Assembly: GCA_964615765.1 (NCBI GenBank)
Contig: CAZTQN010000004.1
Span: 62,001 to 126,000, forward strand
Source: CAZTQN01 sp964615765
GTDB taxonomy: Bacteria > Planctomycetota > Phycisphaerae > Phycisphaerales > UBA1924
Direction of reading: 5' to 3'
DNA: 64,000 bases
The notes below the pieces were generated by a model that saw only the letters and a list, made by a program, of their open reading frames with translations, had not been told where the DNA came from and searched no databases. Positions within the stretch are counted from its first letter, which is position 1; every line of letters begins with the position of its first letter. This document shows positions 51,501 to 58,093 of the stretch, piece after piece. Both the position numbers and the translations under genes were made by a program.

Positions 51501-52494
51501 TCACCCGAACCTGCCGCGACTCGCGCGAATCCAGGTCCAGCAGCATCAGCCGCGCCCCGAGCTGGAACACGATCTCGCCCCGCCCGCGTTCCTGCTGCGG
51601 GCCCGGGCCGATCGAAGGCCACCGCACGTCATCGTCCTTGAACGTCGTAATCTGCTTCCGCTCCCCGCTCTCCAGGTCGAACGACCAGATGTTCAGCCGG
51701 TGCTCCGGCCCCGCGTCCGACAGGTAGTACACCGTCTTGCTCGCCTGCCGATACCCCCACATCGGCAGCGTGTCCGTCCCCTCCCAGTCCGTGATCTTCC
51801 GCGTCTCTTTGCTCTTCAGGTTCATCACCCAAAGATCCGTCGCCATCCCGCCGCGGTATCGCTTCCACGTCCGGTTGTCCGTCGAGTGCGGCGAGAACAC
51901 CACCCACTCCCCATCCTGGCTGATCGTCCCGAAGCCCGCGTACGGCATCGGCAACTGCTCGGGCAGACCGCCCGTCGCCGGAACCGTGAACAACTGCGAC
52001 TGCCGCCCCAGCCCGCCCGTCAACCCGCTGGTCATGAACACCAGCCGACCATCTTTGCCCCACTGCGCCAGCGCCTCCGCCCCCGGGTGGTGCGTCACGC
52101 GCGTCGGCAGCCCGCCCTCGACGGGCACGGTGTAAATGTCCCGCCCGCCGTCGTAGTTCCCGACGAACGCGATCGTCTTCCCATCCGGGCTGAACTTCGG
52201 CAGCGCCGTCGTGCCCGTCGGGAGCGCGATCGGGATCGCCGTCCCGCCCGAGCGCGGCGCCGTCCAGATCCCGCCCGCGTACACGAACGCGATCCGCGAA
52301 TCGCTCACCGCCGGGAACCGCAGCATCGTCGCCGACGGCTCAGCATCAACTCCCCCCGCGCCCCCCGCCCCCGCACCCTGAGCATGACTCACGCCCACCG
52401 CCAGACCGCACACCCCCATCACCGCCGAGACGCCCAGCACCACGGCGAACCCCGCGCGACGACCCGCGCCCGTCTGACGTTGCTTGCTTCCCAT
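48538..52494 (-). CDS. Tricorn protease homologue with an inserted domain
   Basis: 1318 residues. Signal peptide/TM ~15-45 (GFAVVLGVSAVMGVCGLAVG), so periplasmic. WD40/PD40-like propeller strands: IAFVYAGGIWTAPRSGG, LPKFSPDGKTIAFVGNYDGG, RDATWSPDGRWIAYFSDASG. PDZ near LGVGLLGCDFELV, and the tail-specific protease domain with NGLAGSGGDMFPW (nucleophile Ser ~1193). Residues ~625-785 are unusual: a Lys/Glu-rich linker (KKADKKPEKKEEKKEERK), a beta-rich module (VRGVWSGTAENIPNAPGPME, VSGSLTSPHGTGTISGTYD) and a second charged linker break the second propeller. Presumably degrades peptides in the periplasm. Confidence 0.9.
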   Translation of the reverse strand: MGSKQRQTGAGRRAGFAVVLGVSAVMGVCGLAVGVSHAQGAGAGGAGGVDAEPSATMLRFPAVSDSRIAFVYAGGIWTAPRSGGTAIPIALPTGTTALPKFSPDGKTIAFVGNYDGGRDIYTVPVEGGLPTRVTHHPGAEALAQWGKDGRLVFMTSGLTGGLGRQSQLFTVPATGGLPEQLPMPYAGFGTISQDGEWVVFSPHSTDNRTWKRYRGGMATDLWVMNLKSKETRKITDWEGTDTLPMWGYRQASKTVYYLSDAGPEHRLNIWSFDLESGERKQITTFKDDDVRWPSIGPGPQQERGRGEIVFQLGARLMLLDLDSRESRQVRVTIPGARPKLRPQLEDASDTLYSTSISPTGKRVALVGRGDIWSVPVKDGVARNLSRTNDQFERDATWSPDGRWIAYFSDASGEYELWVRPSDARPEAKKDDEAKGEKGDKAEGDAATPASDAPAGPTEPVKLSNLGAGFRQNLSWSPDSKHVVFNDQKGNISLASLKIEGGTITAEIKTIDKDPWDDGLSMSWSHDSNWLAYVRSDEGTSHGRVWLYNVASGEKTAVTSAMFSAGSPAFDRKGEFLYYVSRNEYTTPMYGDSDGDTSWIYGGTQRINMVPLRTDIKSPLVSLSDEEEIKAEKKADKKPEKKEEKKEERKPDEAAADDGVRGVWSGTAENIPNAPGPMEFTLRVRVDAEGKVSGSLTSPHGTGTISGTYDKASGQLTISATVNGQQVSLSATVKDGAFTGTWSTGGASGPFKGTRTGNDPGTDEPAKADEAKAGKEDKKPLKIDLEGFEARAVRLPIAAGVYYGLSVSHDGKLIYVQGAVRGSGGKTAIKIFDPKDDAKEEKVVVSDVGGYELSADGKKMLIRRGNRVQVIDAAAGGGKAQDVSLSGLRVQVDPRAEWRQIFSDAWRLQRDYFYVENMHGVDWTGMRQHYGAMIEDAASREDVQYIIAEMISELNIGHAYVQAPGDVGPQPETIGVGLLGCDFELVKGDAGAAYKITRVIEGATWDTDARSPLSQAVDPVTGKPAPVKAGEFLLAVNGVPLDTSKDPWAALVGMTERPTLLTVGTNPALGAGTREVLVTPVGSDSTLRFRWWVERNRAYVHEKSGGKIGYIYVPNTGIDGQNELVRLYWGQRDRAGLIIDERWNGGGQIPTRFIELLNRPVTNYWARRGLQDWTWPPDSAQGHKAMLINGLAGSGGDMFPWLFKAGRLGKLIGTRTWGGLVGISGNPRFIDGGSMTVPTFGFYEKDGTWGVEGHGTDPDIEVIDDPGKMVMREDGWHADPQLDAAITHLMGEIDARPYVRPARPADPDRKGMGLPEADR

Positions 52495-52667
52495 GATCAC
52501 GCGCTCTGCTCCAGGGCCACCATCCCCGATCCCGCAAAAAACGCCAGCACGACGAACGCCGCGCCGGTCCCTCATGGACGCCAAGCGTACCGACTTCCGT
52601 CACCCCCTGCCGCCACGCCAAATCCCCCAGCTCCACGCCGCGCCTCCGTCCCTACCCTGCCCTCCTC

Positions 52668-54497
52668 ATGCCCACCCCCGGCCCGAGATGGCGGCGGCGC
52701 TGCACGCTCTGGCTCCTGCCCGTCGCGCTCTGGCTCGTCGCCGCGCTCTTCTTGCGCGGCGACCTCGGCAAATGGAACGATGACTACTTCTGGCTCGGCC
52801 AGTTCAACCGAAATACCGGCGAAGTCGCCACCTTCACCCTCGACCGCCCGCTCCATTTCTGGCGCCCGGCCTTCCGCTACCTCGCCGCCCCCGTCTACAC
52901 CGCCCTCTTTAACCACGATCGCGTGCTGCACATCTTCAGCGCCATCACGCACGCCGGCGCCTGCCTCGCCCTGTTCTTGCTCCTCCGCCGGGCCGGCCTC
53001 GCCTGGCCCGCCGCCGGCCTCGGCGCGATGTTCCTGCTCGTCTACCCCGTCGGGTACGAAGTGCCGCTGTGGAACATCAGCAACGTCAACGCCCTTTCCA
53101 CCGCCGCGACCATCTTCGCCGCCTATCTCTACCTCGCTTGGCTCGACGCCCGCCCCCGCGCCGGCACGCTGCTCACCACGCTCGCGATGGGCGGCCTGGC
53201 CTTCCTCGCCGCCGCGTTCAACGAGCAGCCCGCCGCCGCCGCCCCCGCGCTCGCCGTCCTCGGCGTGGGCGCCGTCTGGGCCCGCAAGCCGAACGTCCGC
53301 ATGACGCCCGCCCGCCCGATGCCGCTCGCCGTCGCGCGGGCCGCGGTCCCCGTGCTCGGCGCCGGCGTCGGGCTCGTCACGTACACGCTGATCCACCTGC
53401 GCCTGCACACCATGGGCGATGGCCACTCCACCGGCGCGCTCATCCCCACCGCCGACCTCCCCGCCCGCATCGGCGCGTTGGCGAGCGACCTTTTCTATCA
53501 CGCCACCCTGCGCGACCTGAAGACCGACGCCCTCCACAGCGGCGTGCTCGCCCTGCAAGCCCACCCCATCTCCGCCGCCCTCGCCGCCGCGGCCCTCCTC
53601 CTCGGCGCCATCATCTGGATCCGTCGCGCCGCCGCTGAACCATCGCACCACGCCGCACAATTATCGCCCGGCACGCCCAGCGCGCCTCAATCCCGCTGGC
53701 TCATCGTCCTCGCGCTCTTCGGCGTGGCCTGGTTCATCGCCTGCTGGCTCCCCATCGTCCGCATCGCCTATCCGATCGTGCCGCGCCTGTTCTACGCCCC
53801 GACCGTCGGCCTCGCGATCACGCTCGCCGTCGGTCTGAGCGCCTTGGCCAGCACATTCCGCGCCGTCGCCGTACGCCGCGCCGTGTACGCCGTCATTCTC
53901 GCCGCCTATGCCGCGATGGCCGTCATGATGGTCGGCTTCCAACGCGGCTACCAAGCCCGCTTCCGCGCCGACGAGGATCAAGCCCAACAACTCCGCTGCC
54001 TCATCCCCGCGCCGCCGCCCAACGCCATCTTCGTCCCGATCCGCGTCGCCGATCACCCCGCCAGCACACGCCCCGGCGACATCACCCCCTTCGCCCAACG
54101 CTTCCTCGCCCCGCTCTACAGCGACTGGGCCGGCGGCTGGTGGCTGCAGCGCACCTACCGCCGCGCCGACATCTTCTCCGCCCGTGCCCTCGCACCCGAC
54201 ACCATCGCCCCGCTGGCCGCGATCGCCCCCACCGACGCCGACCCGCCGAGCGCCTCCACCGCCCGCCCCCGAGCCCCCATGCTCCCCCCCTACCCCGCCC
54301 GGCGCGAAGACCACGCCGACTGGTCCACGCTCATCCCCTTCGAAATCACCCCCGAAGGCCGCGTCCGCGTCTATACCAGCATCACCGCCATTACCCCCGA
54401 CGGCCGCCGCCGCCACCGGGCGCTCCCCGCCGCGGCCAGCGCGGTGGGGGTGCAGACGCACCCCCTCGACCTGCTCATTCCTTGGATCGAAGAATAA
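52668..54497 (+). CDS. Polytopic membrane protein, GT-C glycosyltransferase-like
   Basis: 609 residues with about ten hydrophobic segments. The first loop carries KWNDDYFWLGQFNRN, a DD-containing loop as in GT-C glycosyltransferases that use polyprenyl-phosphate sugars; later features are LYVLLW-type helices (LGAMFLLVYPVGYEVPLWN) and a large soluble C-terminal loop (AGGWWLQRTYRR and beyond, ~120 residues). It probably transfers a sugar or processes an envelope glycan; no specific family match is claimed. ATG 52668; divergent from the tricorn gene (173 bp apart). Confidence 0.65.
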   Translation: MPTPGPRWRRRCTLWLLPVALWLVAALFLRGDLGKWNDDYFWLGQFNRNTGEVATFTLDRPLHFWRPAFRYLAAPVYTALFNHDRVLHIFSAITHAGACLALFLLLRRAGLAWPAAGLGAMFLLVYPVGYEVPLWNISNVNALSTAATIFAAYLYLAWLDARPRAGTLLTTLAMGGLAFLAAAFNEQPAAAAPALAVLGVGAVWARKPNVRMTPARPMPLAVARAAVPVLGAGVGLVTYTLIHLRLHTMGDGHSTGALIPTADLPARIGALASDLFYHATLRDLKTDALHSGVLALQAHPISAALAAAALLLGAIIWIRRAAAEPSHHAAQLSPGTPSAPQSRWLIVLALFGVAWFIACWLPIVRIAYPIVPRLFYAPTVGLAITLAVGLSALASTFRAVAVRRAVYAVILAAYAAMAVMMVGFQRGYQARFRADEDQAQQLRCLIPAPPPNAIFVPIRVADHPASTRPGDITPFAQRFLAPLYSDWAGGWWLQRTYRRADIFSARALAPDTIAPLAAIAPTDADPPSASTARPRAPMLPPYPARREDHADWSTLIPFEITPEGRVRVYTSITAITPDGRRRHRALPAAASAVGVQTHPLDLLIPWIEE

Positions 54498-54525
54498 CCT
54501 GAGGCGCCGCCCGTCACGCGCCCAA

Positions 54526-55023
54526 TCACGCGTCCCGGATCAGCCACGCAGAGTCGGCCGGCGCCTCGCAGCCCGGCGCATCCACCGGGCGAGGTCCCGG
54601 CGCCGTCCACCGAAACCGCCGCTCGCGTTCTTCGATAGCGACGTCGTTGATGCTGGCCTCACGGCGGCTCATGAGCCCTTCCGCGTCGAACTCCCAGTTC
54701 TCGTTCCCGTACGCCCGATGCCACCGCCCGGAATCGTCCCGGTACTCATACTGGAATCGCACCGCGATCCGGTTCCCTGCAAACGCCCACAACTCCTTCG
54801 CCAGCCGGTAGTCAAGCTCGCGCGCCCACTTCCGCCCCAGAAACGCGCGGATCGCCGCCCGCCCTTGCAGGAACTCCGCCCGGTTCCGCCACACGCTGTC
54901 CGCCGTATACGCGCGCGACACGCGCTCCGCGTCCCGGCTGTTCCACGCGTCTTCCGCCATCCGGACCTTCCGTGCCGCCGTCTCCGGCGTGAACGGCGGC
55001 GTGATCAGTTCCGTTGCGCTCAT
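54526..55023 (-). CDS. NTF2-like protein (DUF1348 type)
   Basis: 165 residues. The DUF1348 pattern is very clear: ETAARKVRMAEDAWNSRDAE, VWRNRAEFLQGRAAIRAFLG, KWARELDYRLAKELWAFAGN, IAVRFQYEYRDDSGRWHRAY, GNENWEFDAEGLM, REASINDVAI. The fold is a cone-shaped alpha+beta barrel; biochemical role unknown in this family. It is followed upstream by the AhpD-like gene on the same strand; a strong hairpin (55053-55082) lies between. Confidence 0.9.
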   Translation of the reverse strand: MSATELITPPFTPETAARKVRMAEDAWNSRDAERVSRAYTADSVWRNRAEFLQGRAAIRAFLGRKWARELDYRLAKELWAFAGNRIAVRFQYEYRDDSGRWHRAYGNENWEFDAEGLMSRREASINDVAIEERERRFRWTAPGPRPVDAPGCEAPADSAWLIRDA

Positions 55024-55052
55024 CGTTTGCTACTCCGGCCGCGGTGCAGGGC

Positions 55053-55082
55053 CGGCGCCCGCGCCGGACGGCGCGGGCGCCG
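55053..55082. terminator. Strong GC hairpin between genes
   Basis: A 13-bp perfect stem (CGGCGCCCGCGCC / GGCGCGGGCGCCG) with a 4-nt loop lies between the AhpD-like and NTF2-like genes. No T-run follows on either strand; it may reduce read-through. Confidence 0.4.
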
Positions 55083-55098
55083 AACGCATGCCCCGACA

Positions 55099-55653
55099 TC
55101 AGCGAACCGCGCCCGACTCCCGAGCTTCGACGCGCGGAAAATCCACGTCAACCGCGAACGCCCGGTTGAAATAGTTCGTGAACACGTTCAACGCCACCGC
55201 CCCCACCACCTCCGCCAGCTCCGCGTCATCAAGCCCGGCCCGCCGCGCGCTCGCCACGTCCGCGTCGGTGACCGCGCCGCGAGCGTCGAGCAACGCCCGC
55301 GCGAACGCCAGGGCGCCCGCCGTCTTGGTGTCCCCCGCCGCGCCGTTCCTCGCCTCGCCGATCTGTTCCGGCGTCAGGCCCGCCAACTTCCCCAGCACGC
55401 TGTGCGCGGACAGGCAGTACGTGCACGTGTTCCGCTCCGCCGTCAGCAGCGCGATCGCCTCGCGCACCTTCGCGTCCAGCTTCGCCCCGCCCATCGCCCC
55501 GTTGAACTGCGCAAACGCCTGCAGCACCGCCGGCGAGTTCCCCATCACCTTCGTCATGTTCGGCACCACCCCGAGGTTCTTCTGCAGGAAGTCGAAGATC
55601 TCCTTGTTGCTGCCGGTCGCCGACTGAGGGTTCTGAATCGCAAGTCGCGCCAT
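55099..55653 (-). CDS. Carboxymuconolactone decarboxylase / AhpD-like protein
   Basis: 184 residues. The AhpD-type redox centre ERNTCTYCLSAHSVLGK has CxxC with the downstream His; helices LDAKVREAIALLTAE before and GALAFARALLDARGAVTDAD after fit the all-helical CMD fold. N-terminal MARLAIQNPQSATGSNKEIF resembles peroxidase-related CMD proteins. Likely a peroxide-detoxifying reductase or an oxidoreductase scaffold. The ATG at 55653 is chosen because the longer form has no family similarity. Confidence 0.85.
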   Translation of the reverse strand: MARLAIQNPQSATGSNKEIFDFLQKNLGVVPNMTKVMGNSPAVLQAFAQFNGAMGGAKLDAKVREAIALLTAERNTCTYCLSAHSVLGKLAGLTPEQIGEARNGAAGDTKTAGALAFARALLDARGAVTDADVASARRAGLDDAELAEVVGAVALNVFTNYFNRAFAVDVDFPRVEARESGAVR

Positions 55654-55800
55654 GGATCCGCACTCCGATATGACGCCCACGCCCCGCCCGACACATTCGG
55701 GCGGCCGCCGGGCGTCGCGCTGCCGCCGGGTTGCACCCCGACACGACTTCGACGGACGCCGCACGCGCCGTGTGACACGACCCGCTCACATTTCTTCTCA

Positions 55801-55831
55801 CCCCGTCCCGCCCGCCACCCCCGCCACCCCC
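55801..55831 (-). other. G-quadruplex-type tract after a stop codon
   Basis: On the minus strand GGGGG-TGGC-GGGGG-TGGC-GGG-C-GGG-AC-GGGG starts 20 bp after the stop of the anti-sigma gene (55852). It would lie in the mRNA 3' end of the sigma/anti-sigma operon. Confidence 0.5.
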
Positions 55832-55851
55832 GCCGCTTCACCGCCCCGAGC

Positions 55852-56151
55852 TCACCGCTTCTCCTCCCGCGCCCGCAGAATCGCCCGAATCATCGCTTCC
55901 GGCACATCCGCCCCCGACGAGGCCGTCGGTCGCTCACCCGTGCCCGCGACCAGCGCCGCCGCCTTCTTGTAGTTCTCCAGATACACCACGCAGTCGCGGC
56001 AGATGCCCAAGTGCGCTTCGAACCGTGCCCGCTCCGCCGCCGACAGCACCCCGTCCACATAGTCGAGCAGAAACTCGACGCAATCCTCGCACGTCATCGG
56101 CGCGCCCGCGGCACGGTCCGGCAAGCCTGGATCAAAGGCAGATTGGCTCAC
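55852..56151 (-). CDS. Zinc-finger anti-sigma factor
   Basis: 99 residues. The zf-HC2 motif is complete: CEDCVEFLLDYVDGVLSA then FEAHLGICRDC (His-x3-Cys-x2-Cys), as in ChrR/RsrA-type anti-sigma factors. No transmembrane segment follows, so it is cytoplasmic. It overlaps the sigma gene by 4 bp (ATGA), which enforces coupled translation, and it should bind and inhibit that sigma factor. The trigger is unknown; the Cys-His cluster could sense oxidants. Confidence 0.88.
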   Translation of the reverse strand: MSQSAFDPGLPDRAAGAPMTCEDCVEFLLDYVDGVLSAAERARFEAHLGICRDCVVYLENYKKAAALVAGTGERPTASSGADVPEAMIRAILRAREEKR

Positions 56152-56864
56152 GACTCGGACTCCTTCATCGCCGGCGCCATCAACTTCATCAACGCCTGCC
56201 GCCCACGGTGAACCCGCTGGCGCACCAACGCATCGCTGATCCCGAGCGCCTCGGCAATCTCGACCGACCGCATGCCCTCGACATCCCTAAGCACCAGCAC
56301 CTCCCGAAACTCGTCCGGCAAGTCGGCCAGCGCTGCACGCACAGCGTCCGCCCCTTGGACGCCCCCCGCATGACCCGGTGTGACAAGTCTCCAAGCCTCC
56401 GGACGCTCAACGTGCCGCCCGTTCTGGAACCGCGGCAACAGCCCCTCCAGCGACGACGCCCGCCCGCGCCGCGCACGCCGAGCCACCGTGATCGCGCTGT
56501 TCACCACGATCCGGTGTAACCACGTGCCAAGCGCAGAACGGCCGTCGAACCGCTCAATCGCCCGGAACGCCGAAACAAACGCTTCCTGCACCGCGTCCTC
56601 CGCGTCCGCCTCGCTCCGCGATATCCGCCTCGCGACCGCGAGCAGCCCCGGCGCATACGCCCTGACCAACACCTCGTACGCCGCGTCTTCCCCCGACCGC
56701 AGCCGCGCAAGCAGCTCCGCCTCCTCCACCGACACGCCGCAGTGCCCACCCCCGCTCATACCAGCCCCCAACCGCTCACCGGCCGACAACCCGCCCTCGC
56801 ACGCACCGCCACCCAACGACGCCGCCTCCTCCACCCCCGCCTCGACATCGCGGTTCCCATCCAT
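56148..56864 (-). CDS. ECF-type RNA polymerase sigma factor
   Basis: 238 residues from the ATG at 56864. A ~35-residue leader is followed by region 2 (EAELLARLRSGEDAAYEVLV, YAPGLLAVARRISRSEADAE, DAVQEAFVSAFRAIERFDGR, SALGTWLHRIVVNSAITVAR) and region 4 (LADLPDEFREVLVLRDVEGM, SVEIAEALGISDALVRQRVH). It pairs with the anti-sigma factor that starts inside its stop codon. A shorter start at MSGGGHCG, closer to region 2, cannot be excluded. The DNA just upstream is the RHS relic. Confidence 0.88.
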   Translation of the reverse strand: MDGNRDVEAGVEEAASLGGGACEGGLSAGERLGAGMSGGGHCGVSVEEAELLARLRSGEDAAYEVLVRAYAPGLLAVARRISRSEADAEDAVQEAFVSAFRAIERFDGRSALGTWLHRIVVNSAITVARRARRGRASSLEGLLPRFQNGRHVERPEAWRLVTPGHAGGVQGADAVRAALADLPDEFREVLVLRDVEGMRSVEIAEALGISDALVRQRVHRGRQALMKLMAPAMKESES

Positions 56865-56888
56865 GGGCAAGTCTACCGGCCACCCACC

Positions 56889-57031
56889 AACGCGCACGCC
56901 GGCCACCTCGTCCGCCAATACGCCTACACGCCCTTCGGCGAGCTCTCCCACACCGACCAGTTCTCCGGCCCCGACATCTCCCCCGCTGACCTCGCCGCCG
57001 CCGCCGTCAACCGCATCGGCCACCAGGGCCT
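56889..57031 (+). pseudogene. RHS core fragment 1
   Basis: In the plus frame the translation GHLVRQYAYTPFGELSHTDQ...NRIGHQGL matches the repeated core of RHS/YD-repeat proteins (YAYTPFGEL, NRIGHQGL). It has no start, breaks at both ends and abuts the start of the minus-strand sigma gene. The last 24 bp (57008-57031) are repeated exactly at 57756-57779. Confidence 0.7.
57008..57031 (+). repeat. 24-bp direct repeat, copy 1
   Basis: Encodes NRIGHQG(L) of the RHS core. The identical copy is at 57756-57779; the two copies bracket the immunity-like gene. Confidence 0.9.
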
Positions 57032-57110
57032 AGGCCTATAGGAGGATGTGGTACTCACCAGCCCCGCATTGCTGCCCCGCCCCTCCGTGCTACTGTGATG
57101 CCGTGCATCG

Positions 57111-57743
57111 ATGGCACCGCAATCTCGGCGAGCGACATTCGTGAAGGTTCGCGAAGTGCACCTTGTGTCCGACCCGCCCTTCTGGTACTGGACGAACACG
57201 TCAACAGGTCGATTCACAGTCACCGACCTGCTCGAGCCCTGTCCGCCCCATGACCTCCTCTGCCATATCCGGTTCGACGATGGCCCGCTGGTACTCCCGG
57301 CCGACTTTCTCCTTCACGCAGCCATTGAGTACGAAGGCAAGCCCCAAGACGTGACGTGTAACACCAGCGGTCTGCACGTGGTCTCTGACCGCGTTCGGAT
57401 GCTGCTCGAGACGCACGCACCTGGGAACTGTGTCTTCATTCCCATGCAGCTCTTCGACCGCGGCGAACCGTCAGCACTCAAATACTGGACGTTTCAAGCA
57501 AAATCGATTGACTGCGCCGATCACGCACAATCCGGCAAGTTGCGGCACGGCACGATCATGGACCCTGTCATCGTCGAAAATCGCGTTCCGCCGGATACAT
57601 CAGTATTTCGAATCTGCAATGGCTTCGGCTCCGTCTACATCAGGGACAGCCTGCGGAGAGTATTCGTCTCCGAGAAGGTGACCGGCAGCGTCTACTGTCA
57701 ACCGTGGGCGCCGCCAGACATTCACCGGCGCGACAACCACTGA
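57111..57743 (+). CDS. Immunity-like protein (Imm11/DUF1629-like) in an RHS relic
   Basis: 210 residues; a GTG at 57141 (VKVREVHLV) is an alternative start 10 codons later. Less GC-biased than its neighbours, suggesting recent acquisition. The region FRICNGFGSVYIRDSLRRVF-VSEKVTGSVYCQPW near the C-terminus resembles the ending of Imm11/DUF1629-type immunity proteins (a basic residue before VSEK, then a tGv.f.P-like end). Middle part HDLLCHIRFDDGPLVLPADF and VFIPMQLFDRGEPSALKYWT. The match is by pattern only. RHS tips are followed by their immunity gene, and this gene lies between two RHS core fragments, which supports the assignment. Confidence 0.55.
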   Translation: MAPQSRRATFVKVREVHLVSDPPFWYWTNTSTGRFTVTDLLEPCPPHDLLCHIRFDDGPLVLPADFLLHAAIEYEGKPQDVTCNTSGLHVVSDRVRMLLETHAPGNCVFIPMQLFDRGEPSALKYWTFQAKSIDCADHAQSGKLRHGTIMDPVIVENRVPPDTSVFRICNGFGSVYIRDSLRRVFVSEKVTGSVYCQPWAPPDIHRRDNH

Positions 57744-57755
57744 CCAACGACCCTC

Positions 57756-57779
57756 CAACCGCATCGGCCACCAGGGCCT
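57756..57779 (+). repeat. 24-bp direct repeat, copy 2
   Basis: Identical to 57008-57031. After copy 1 the sequence continues AGGCCTATAGG; after copy 2, CCGCCTCGACG, so the similarity ends exactly at the repeat. Confidence 0.9.
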
Positions 57780-57937
57780 CCGCCTCGACGCGCCCCGGTC
57801 CGCGCGCTAGCCCGGCCCGCTCACGACCTCCTATGTCCTGACCAGCGCCCCGCCGACCGGCCCGCCACACTGAACCACCGCCCCCTTCGCCCTCTACCAC
57901 AACCGCAACCGCATGTACAGCCCCGCCTGGGGCCGAT
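57756..57937 (+). pseudogene. RHS core fragment 2
   Basis: Starts with the repeated NRIGHQGLRLD, runs into stop codons (57809 and 57871 regions) and ends with ALYHNRNRMYSPAWGR, the conserved RHS core terminator pattern (LYHNRNR.YSP..GR) that precedes a variable toxin tip. No tip follows: the tRNA-Pro gene begins 13 bp later. A decayed duplicate of the core. Confidence 0.75.
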
Positions 57938-57949
57938 CACCGCTCAGAA

Positions 57950-58023
57950 TCAGGGTGACTGGATTCGAACCAGCGGCCTTGTGGACCCAAACCACACGCT
58001 CTACCAAGCTGAGCTACACCCTG
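57950..58023 (-). tRNA. tRNA-Pro (anticodon TGG)
   Basis: 74 nt on the minus strand. Acceptor stem CAGGGTG pairs with CACCCTG (C1-G72, as in bacterial tRNA-Pro), D-arm AGCTCAGCTTGGTAGAGC, anticodon stem TGTGG/CCACA with loop TTTGGGT, T-arm CTGGTTCGAATCCAG. Discriminator base A; CCA is not encoded. The RHS relic is directly downstream of its 3' end. Confidence 0.95.
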
Positions 58024-58093
58024 CAACCGCCCGATCGTAGCGGCGTCCGCCACGCCGCGGCGCGTCCATGCCCTCCCGCCGCGCGGTACGCGC

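Noticed and set aside
57008..57779. 24-bp repeats as attL/attR of an integrated element
   Set aside because: No integrase gene is present, and the repeat is part of the RHS core coding sequence; duplication by recombination in the core explains it better.
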